From Chrysomallon squamiferum (taxonomy: Eukaryota; Mollusca; Gastropoda; Neomphalida; Peltospiridae), in contig CM022677.1 of assembly GCA_012295275.1 (NCBI GenBank), positions 3,977,053 to 4,015,552 of the forward strand: 38,500 nucleotides of DNA. Direction: 5' to 3'. Positions 30,849 to 38,500 of this stretch are shown here, piece after piece. The notes under the pieces are model-generated. The model saw only the letters and a list, made by a program, of their open reading frames with translations, made no database searches and had not been told where the DNA came from. A program made the position numbers and the translations under genes. The stretch's first letter is position 1. Each line of letters opens with the position of its first letter.

Positions 30849-32442
30849 AATCCTCTGAAACTGGAGAAATGTGGCCACAGTTTTTGTAAAGGTTGTATTG
30901 CTACACAAATGAACTACAAACCTGTTTGTCCTGTCTGTGCAATGTTGTGTGGTGTTCTCACTGGTAACATGCCTACAGGAGGAACAATGCGTGTTGCTTA
31001 TGATCAGTGGGGACTTCCTGGACATGAAGAATGTGGATATCACTTACTCGTGAAGGCAAACTGTAAGTACTCTGCAATGTTTCTACAGCTGTTTCAGTGA
31101 GATGTCTTTCTAAATACAGATACAAACAGAGGCGCACTCTTGTTTTCAAATACTGGATGTGATATGCAATTATGTTTTCTTCAAGTGTAGAATAAACAAT
31201 TAAATGGAATCAATGATTTAACTGATACAGATTAATACATTTCTAAAGCATATAAAAAAAAATTAAGAACGTAGGCACATTACTGACATTATACAATTTA
31301 ATTAAATGTTCCATTTGGTGTTTGATAATATAAATAGTGGATTTTACAACATCATTCTTCTCTAAAACTAACCATTATTACTGAGTTTTATAAGTAACCC
31401 AACTTTCTTAATTACACAGACTGAAATTTCTTTGTTTTAACTCTTTTTTTATTTCTTTTTTTTATCAATATCAAATTTTCATTCTGTTGGCCTTTATATA
31501 TATATATATATATATATACATACATATACTGCAATATAAGATATTATTTATATTAGCACATATGGTTTTTAATAAAAAAAATAATTTTATAATTATTGTT
31601 TTATTTGCTATGTTTGGAAGCCTCTCTGGCAGAGTTGCCTGATTTTAAATCTCTCTCTGTTCTAAATTTACATTTAATCAGCACTGTTGTAATGCTTTAT
31701 TTTATATATTTAAATACTAATAACATATAAAATTTATTGCAGATCTTCATGTTTTTCTACAGTTTGTTTCTACAACTGTTTTATATAAACTGTTTTTCAG
31801 AAAGAACATCCTAATGAAGGACAGAGGTATGATGATATTACATATCCTGCATATTTACCAGACACCAAATGGTCGCAAAGTACTTGCCATGTTACGTGTT
31901 GCTTGGGAACGAAGACTGACATTTACTATTAGAAGATCAGTGACAACTAGATGTGATGGCGTCATAACTTGGAATGACATTCATCACAAAACAAACGTGT
32001 TAGGAGGCCCAGACAAGTAGGTTCTCGTACAAACAATCTTAGTAGTAATGTTTGTAATAATAAATCAGCTGAAGCTTACTAAGTTTACGATCCCGTCTGA
32101 ATGTGGTTCTTTACATTTAACATTTGAGAAACAAATATCTCAACTGAAGATCTTAAACATTATTTTCTTTGTTTTAAAAGTGTTCCTTCTTTAGAATAAA
32201 TAATTTCTAAAGCAACATGAATAAAGTTTAGTTTTCATATTAACAATGATTTGTTTTCTCTCACAAAGTTTTATCATACAGTTCTGTGTATTTATATGAT
32301 ATTAATATATTGTTTCTCTGACAGTTTTGGTTATCCAGGTCCTGGCTATCTTAATCGTGTGTAAGAAGAACTGTCAGCCCTTGGAATCACTGAAGAAAGT
32401 GTTAAAGATCCAAAGTACAAGCAGCTCACTGGAACCTTTTAG
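30849..32442 (+). pseudogene. Deltex-family E3 ubiquitin ligase C-terminus, disabled
   Basis: Deltex proteins are RING-DTC E3 ligases, several acting in Notch trafficking or DNA-damage signalling. Three exon-like blocks are visible. Block one (to the gtaagt donor at 31,063) holds the second half of a RING (NPLKLEKCGHSFCKGCI, then CPVC) and the start of the Deltex C-terminal domain (TGNMPTGGTMRVA, LPGHEECG). Block two (31,801-32,016) reads KEHPNEGQRYDD, then AYLPD, then after a frame change NGRKVLAMLRVAWERRLTFT and VITWNDIHHKTNVLGGP. Block three (32,325-32,442) reads NFGYPGPGYLNRV, stop, EELSALGITEES. Defects are a net 2-base deletion near 31,865, a TAA (32,362) where Lys is expected, and incompatible phase between blocks one and two. 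The first CxxC of the RING was not found. Spliced structure is retained, so this is a decayed gene copy rather than a retrocopy; assembly error could explain part of it. Confidence 0.82.
31493..31517. repeat. (TA)n microsatellite
   Basis: About 12 TA units between the first and second Deltex-like blocks. Confidence 0.85.
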
Positions 32443-33462
32443 CACAGTTGACTACACACTGATATTTACTGGATTTGTGATTTGTACTTAACACAGTTTT
32501 GATTATTTGCTTGTGACAGTATGTTATTGTTTCCAAAGCAATGTAATGGGTATATTTTATTATTTGTTATTTTTATTTTTCAACAGTTTTAGGATGTTCA
32601 TAATAATATTGTGGGAAAGTATAATTAATTAACATTTTATTCAGCTATTTCTTTTTCCTTCCATTACAACCACTGGTTTTTCTTAACTTTATCATCTGAC
32701 CTCTTTTTGCGTCAGTTTTTTCATTAGTTAAACTTTAATTTTATAACAACAAGAGAAAACAGTTTAATTTGTTTAATAAAATACTTTATACTTAGCATAA
32801 TTTATCATGTAAATAATTTCACTTAAATGAGAAATAATTATAACAAAATTGTTTTTACAACTCTTAAAGATTAAAGTAATTATTTTATTCTTATTTTAAG
32901 TTTTCAGACAAAATTCGAGTCTGTGTAGTTAGTTATCTGATTTTTTATATTCTGATTAATCTAATTATGGTGAGGGGTTTTCTGCATATTATTTACAGAA
33001 TCTGGCTTTTTATCATGAACTTTTAACTATGTTATATATATTTATTGTGTAGAAAAGATTGTAATGAATGCTAATATATTTAACAGCTTCTGTTACTGTA
33101 TTATCTAATGTAGTGAAAATTATGTATTATTTACATTTTATAGCTACACAATGCATATATGAACTAAATAAATCAAAAATTAGATAAGTGTAATCATAAC
33201 ATCCTGACATTGAAGAATTCCTGTGAAAAGTGAGCTTATCAACACAACGTATCATAAGAAAATCAGTAAATTACAACAGATTTCTCAGCACTTTCTGCTG
33301 CTGTTTTTTCCAGTAAAACACAGTAAATAAAAATGAGCCAAGCATTTTGTCAATAATATCAAAATAAATAATGTTGATGTATACAAGCTTCATTTCTGTC
33401 AGGTAAAAGGTGTTAAAAGTGCACTGCTCAAAACAGAAATGTGAAGTGATATCATAAAAAGA
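32443..33462. other. AT-rich non-coding stretch after Deltex-like sequence
   Basis: No exon recognised. It may contain the former 3' untranslated region of the Deltex-like copy. Confidence 0.45.
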
Positions 33463-34152
33463 TGAATTCTTCTAGAAATGAGTTTTAGTTACTGATAATT
33501 AGATGTTGACAACTGACTTGAAGATGTACTAATGTGACAGATTTAGTTAGTGATAATTAGATGTTGACAACTGACTTGAAGATGTACTAATGTGACAGAT
33601 TTAGTTAGTGATAATTCTTCTAGAAATGAGTTTTAGTTACTGATAATTAGATGTTGACAACTGACTTGAAGATGTACTAATGTGACAGATTTAGTTAGTG
33701 ATAATTAGATGTTGACAACTGACTTGAAGATGTACTAATGTGACAGATTTAGTTAGTGATAATTAGATGTTGACAACTGACTTGAAGATGTACTAATGTG
33801 ACAGATTTAGTTAGTGATAATTAGATGTTGACAACTGACTTGAAGATGTACTAATGTGACAGATTTAGTTAGTGATAATTAGATGTTGACAACTGACTTG
33901 AAGATGTACTAATGTGACAGATTTAGTTAGTGATAATTAGATGTTGACAACTGACTTGAAGATGTACTAATGTGACAGATTTAGTTAGTGATAATTAGAT
34001 GTTGACAACTGACTTGAAGATGTACTAATGTGACAGATTTAGTTAGTGATAATTAGATGTTGACACCTGACTTGAAGATGTACTAATGTGACAGATTTAG
34101 TTAGTGATAATTAGATGTTGACAACTGACTTGAAGATGTACTAATGTGACAG
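33463..34152. repeat. 58-bp minisatellite array
   Basis: About 11 copies of a 58-base unit (gtgataattagatgttgaca … atgtgacagatttagtta). The first section, containing the non-repeat leader cttctagaaatgagttttag, occurs twice (33,468 and 33,618). A block larger than one unit has therefore been duplicated at the left edge. Copies are almost identical (one acaact/acacct change near 34,065), so expansion was recent. Confidence 0.95.
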
Positions 34153-34935
34153 TGTTTTGACATCTAATCACCTAAATACAGTTTCTTTACACACTGTACG
34201 TGTAATCAACATTTCCTGATTGATTTGAGTCACTGAAAACAAGAGTACAGTGATTTTGGTATTAGGAAGTTACTTCATCCTGTCATAGGATTGCATCAAT
34301 TCAATAAGAAATTAAGGGTGACTGTGGAGTAATAACTCATTGTGTTATATTGTATCTAGGTGAATAGTTTGTTTTGATATTATCAGTTTTCAGGAAACAA
34401 ATTATTCTTATATTTAATGTTTAATGTAGTTGTTTTCTTTTAATTATCTGTCACATTAATTTTTGTATATTGCATAGTATTTTAGTACACATACACATAT
34501 ACATACATGCATACATGCATACTCATAGACATGCACATATGCACACATAATACATACATGTAAATATTTATAAAACTGTTTTATCATTTATACATTTGTT
34601 AAGAGTTTATTATATTAAATTATCTGTGTATATAGAAAATTTGATTACTCAGTCTTTAATATTTTTAAATAGTGGACAACAAATAAGATCTAATGAAATT
34701 TTCTAAAATCTATAAATAAATTATATATAAAAGTTTTGAAATTCAGACCGTAATCTATATATTTTTATAACTGTTTGTTATTTAAAATGAATATTGTTCA
34801 GAATTTAAAATTTTCTTTAAATGTAACACAAACAGGCAGTAATTTTACAATTGTTCTTTGCATATACGGTTATAACATTTTAAACTATTTGAAGAGATTG
34901 AAAAATTTATATTTATTAGTATCATAAATTATATT

Positions 34936-35036
<101 letters not shown>

Positions 35037-36177
35037 TATCTCATTTTAAATGATGAAATAAAAACTGAACCCTGTTTTAACCACTACATAATTACTGTTA
35101 ATGACTGTAACAGATTTTTGAGACTTTGTCATAAACAGAAAAACTCGTAGGACAACTTTTATAATTTATTTAAGTTTTGAAACAAAGTAATTAAACAAGA
35201 CTTTTTCATTATCATTTACATATTTGTTGTTAATGGGTGAAAAGCTAAAACTAACATTTTCAGGATTATTGTTTTGCTACACACTTGATGTGACTAATGG
35301 AGAACAGACCATGTATTTCAAATCAGAATGAGTTATGATGGGCTCTAGCACCAGTACGTGCATTACTGTTAAATGAAAGATGTATAATAAATGATCTTGT
35401 GTAGCTAGTGGAGAAGTGAAATGGTTTGCTCTGTGTTAGCAACAACAACAATAAAATCACAGATTATTGTTTCGTTAAAGGTGTTATTGTTTGGTGTGGT
35501 TTCATTTTTCTTGTTTTCTGTGTATGTCGTTTGTTTTGTTGTTGTTTTTATTTCTTCTGCTTAAGCGTGACTAAACAACAAAAACATATATGAAATGTTT
35601 AAAATATATTTCTTTAATATTTAATTTTCTTCATTTTTTTCTTTATGTATTCGTTTATTTATTTACTTTTTTTTTTTTTTTTATTTTTTTTTTTTACTGA
35701 TTTTCTGATAATATATTACTATTTGAGTTTATTATTTCTGTACAATATTTGTACGAAAATATTCTGAAGAATATTTATATTTAATGCTTATACATAATTT
35801 TGTTTTAATAGCTGTAACTGTTAAATGAAAGAGTACGCAGTTACAGAAATATTGATGAAAATACATTTTAAAGAGGAGGCAAGATATTCTATACGGACTG
35901 GTTTGATTTGAAACAAAATTATTTCATATTGATCAGAAATATTTGTTCATAAGATATGAAGAAATTTAAATTTAAATTTTTTAAATAAATCATCTGAAAA
36001 ATCGTTCATTAAAAAATGGTAACTAATTTCTTTCAAAGTTATTGAAACAATAGCATTAATTGCAACTTTATAAACAACGCTCTGAGCAAAATTAGTAAAA
36101 TGCAGTCATTTTTATTCAGTGCAGTCATTTTCTTCATATATTTAACATGTAGAAATAATTTAATGTGTGTAGAAATT

Positions 36178-36257
36178 GCGTGTGTGTGTGTGTGATTGTG
36201 TTTCTGTGTGTGTGTGTGTGATCTACAAATTAAAGGGCGATCTATAGCCAAAATAAA

Positions 36258-36298
<41 letters not shown>
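36178..36298. repeat. (TG)n and (AT)n microsatellites
   Basis: Two short TG runs (36,178-36,194 and 36,205-36,221), then an AT run of about 18 units at 36,260-36,297. Confidence 0.93.
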
Positions 36299-36299
<1 letters not shown>

Positions 36300-36929
36300 A
36301 AATTTCTATAATATAAGGAAGAGCTTAATATCTTTAAAGATTAATGCATCATACATCACATCCAAGCAAACTTCATTTCTGATTAATATTCGATTTTTTA
36401 TTCATTCCGACGAATAGCCAGAATACTCCAATTTAAATCCTCAATTTAAATTTATGCGTGAAAAGTAAGAATAAGAAAAACAAAATAATAATTAAAATAA
36501 ACGCGAAGATCACACACCAAATAGCACCGTTAATTGAAGTGATCAGTGTAATATCTGCTTTGAAAATTCTAAAATGTTTAGTTTTCACCTGTAATTCATT
36601 ATCTGGTAATAAAGATAACACCTAGAAATTTGTGATTCACGTGTGTTTCTTAATTCACTGTGGCAGTTTGAATGTAACACGTAAACTATCTTGTAAAACT
36701 TGACTTAACTATTAAACGTCCCATATTTTATTTTCCTACGTGTTATAATACAGCTTTAGTGATCACATACATGTGACATGTAGCAGTGAATGAAATGTGC
36801 GGTACTTGTATATTTATATCACATTAACACATTCCTTCTACTTATTTCATTTATTTCTTGTCGGATCCACCACTTAAATTTTATCATCTACGAAAATAGA
36901 AATAATTCAGATTTGACTATTCTTAATCT

Positions 36930-37345
36930 TATTTTTTCCTGTCAATCTATATATACACAATGTTCCTACATCTCGAAAATAATTTTTCGCATCAGTGATG
37001 TTGCCGTCGTCCATATTGTGAAATGAATTTCCGTTTAGAATGCAGTTCAATTTATTAATCAAAATGTGTTCGCGAAGGAAAACTCCGGCTGTATAACGCT
37101 GAAGCAGGGTCTTTTGTTCAAACATTGGGTTGTCATTGTTATTGGAGCCATGTCTGAACTGGCACAGTTTTCGTTCAAGTTGTCGAAGTCACTCTACATA
37201 CTTAGGCATTTCTCGTTGATGTCGTAACGTGTCTCACAGTCTCGATGAAACGCCGTACGGCATCAGAAAATAGCTGCTTCAAATCGTCAGGATCAGGCAG
37301 ACGTTTTAATGGCGACTTAGCGTCACGATTTGTCGTCTGTTACAC
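36930..37345 (-). other. Unassigned coding-like minus-strand stretch
   Basis: This segment is richer in CpG than its surroundings. The minus strand reads a 45-codon open stretch containing KSPLKRLPDPDDLKQLF and DAVRRFIETVRHV (about 37,340-37,205). It then shifts frame and, after one TGA, continues with LRQLERKLCQFRHGSNNNDN (about 37,165) and KTLLQRYTAGVFLREHILIN, open down to about 36,907. One frame change and one stop over about 140 codons is unusual in this AT-rich background. I do not recognise the family. It could be a first exon, a transposon relic or chance. It lies just left of the CpG-bearing minisatellite. Confidence 0.3.
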
Positions 37346-37456
37346 TGAATCAGGCATAAATACAAAGAGATAAGAATTAAAAACATATACAAAATGAGAA
37401 ACGGACGTATGGTATTGAGAAATCTTCGTTGAGAAATCATTCAGATGTCTCTTTAT

Positions 37457-38083
37457 GATTTGTCACCCGAACGAGAAATGTTGCAGCATCACTGTGTAAT
37501 TTGTCACCCGAACGAGAAATGTTGCAGCACCACTGTGTAATTTGTCACCCGAACGAGAAATGTTGCAGCACCACTGTGTAATTTGTCACCCGAACGAGAA
37601 ATGTTGCAGCACCACTGTGTAATTTGTCACCCGAACGAGAAATGTTGCAGCACCACTGTGTAATTTGTCACCCGAACGAGAAATGTTGCAGCATCACTGT
37701 GTAATTTGTCACCCGAACGAGAAATGTTGCAGCATCACTGTGTAATTTGTCACCCGAACGAGAAATGTTGCAGCATCACTGTGTAATTTGTCACCCGAAC
37801 GAGAAATGTTGCAGCACCACTGTGTAATTTGTCACCCGAACGAGAAATGTTGCAGCACCACTGTGTAATTTGTCACCCGAACGAGAAATGTTGCAGCATC
37901 ACTGTGTAATTTGTCACCCGAACGAGAAATGTTGCAGCATCACTGTGTAATTTGTCACCCGAACGAGAAATGTTGCAGCATCACTGTGTAATTTGTCACC
38001 TGAACGAGAAATGTTGCAGCATCACTGTGTAATTTGTCACCCGGACGACAAATGTTGCAGCACCACTGTGTAATTTGTCACCC
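37457..38083. repeat. CpG-bearing 41-bp minisatellite
   Basis: Fifteen full copies plus a partial of a 41-base unit (tttgtcacccgaacgagaaa … tgttgcagca(c/t)cactgtgtaa). Each unit keeps two CpG sites. The main variant is a single C/T position, and copies 1-15 read T C C C C T T T C C T T T T C. Copies 14 and 15 carry extra changes (cctgaacg, ccggacgacaa), as expected at an array edge. No spacers, so not CRISPR. Confidence 0.96.
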
Positions 38084-38500
38084 GTGTGACTGAACGCGAC
38101 ACGACAGTGTATCTTTATAAGTGAGCTGTTACTGTGTTAAGAATGATTCATATTAGCGCTCAAGTTATCCAGATTCTAATGTATAGCTCATTTTAAATAT
38201 ACTGTGTTTATTTATTTGTTTGTTTCTTAATTCATTATTTGTTATTTATTTATTTATTTATTTATTTATTTTTTGTTTTGTAAGGTTGTTTTTGGCTTGT
38301 TTTATTTGCAAATTTAGTTAATAATAATAATTTGTTAACTATCTAACTGAATGAATGAGTAAATAAACAATAATAGTAAGAACTCTTATTTTTCTTCTCT
38401 TTATTTTTTTTTTTTTTTTTAAAATTTTTCTTGCTATGTTTGTGATTTGTCTGAAGAGGGATTTCTTGGCAGATCTTACTGAAACTGCGAATGAACTAGA
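38084..38500. other. AT-rich non-coding end of window
   Basis: No gene seen. It contains a (TTTA)n run at about 38,246-38,271 and T/A homopolymers near 38,403. Confidence 0.5.

Noticed and set aside
37457-38083. Possible CRISPR-like array (also considered for 28,167-28,880 and 33,463-34,152)
   Set aside because: Units are head-to-tail without unique spacers and the context is eukaryotic; these are minisatellites.

Overview
This window looks like nuclear DNA from an animal, most likely a lophotrochozoan and plausibly a cephalopod-like mollusc. It is very AT-rich and packed with di- and trinucleotide microsatellites. Its genes are short exons bounded by GT/AG splice sites and separated by long AT-rich introns. 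An innexin C-terminus points to an invertebrate. The species call is inference; the gene families are read from translated exons.

Layout. 1-6,727 is non-coding, AT-rich sequence. 6,728-8,256 (minus) holds the last three exons of a peroxisomal acyl-CoA oxidase, ACOX3 type, ending in the SKL targeting signal. 9,028-14,017 (minus) holds five EGF-like exons, four of them near-identical and produced by a local tandem duplication. Several of these have damaged 3' ends. They lie on the same strand upstream of the ACOX3 exons, so the two genes are interleaved, fused or rearranged. A decayed hAT DNA transposon (11,489-13,697) sits in the intron between the fourth and fifth EGF exons. 14,100-20,100 is microsatellite-rich with no recognised gene. 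A short non-autonomous hAT-like element lies at 20,187-20,511.

The one complete gene is at 20,919-24,913 (plus): eight exons encoding a 185-residue Rheb-family small GTPase with a CaaX box. It carries Ile in place of the invariant switch I Thr, and Arg in place of Thr in the DTAGQ motif. Just downstream (25,637-25,849) is an orphan innexin C-terminal coding fragment. 26.1-27.45 kb is a degenerate AT-rich tandem repeat. 28,167-28,880 is a 41-bp minisatellite running into a decayed LTR-retrotransposon fragment (gag joined to RNase H). 30,849-32,442 (plus) is a Deltex-type E3 ligase C-terminus with a frameshift and a premature stop. A 58-bp minisatellite (33.5-34.15 kb) and a CpG-bearing 41-bp minisatellite (37,457-38,083) follow. 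An unassigned coding-like minus-strand stretch lies at about 37.03-37.35 kb.

The genes do not form a pathway or operon. The main biological interest is the atypical Rheb, followed by the EGF/ACOX3 interleaving and the number of 3'-terminal gene fragments (ACOX3, innexin, Deltex) gathered in one place.
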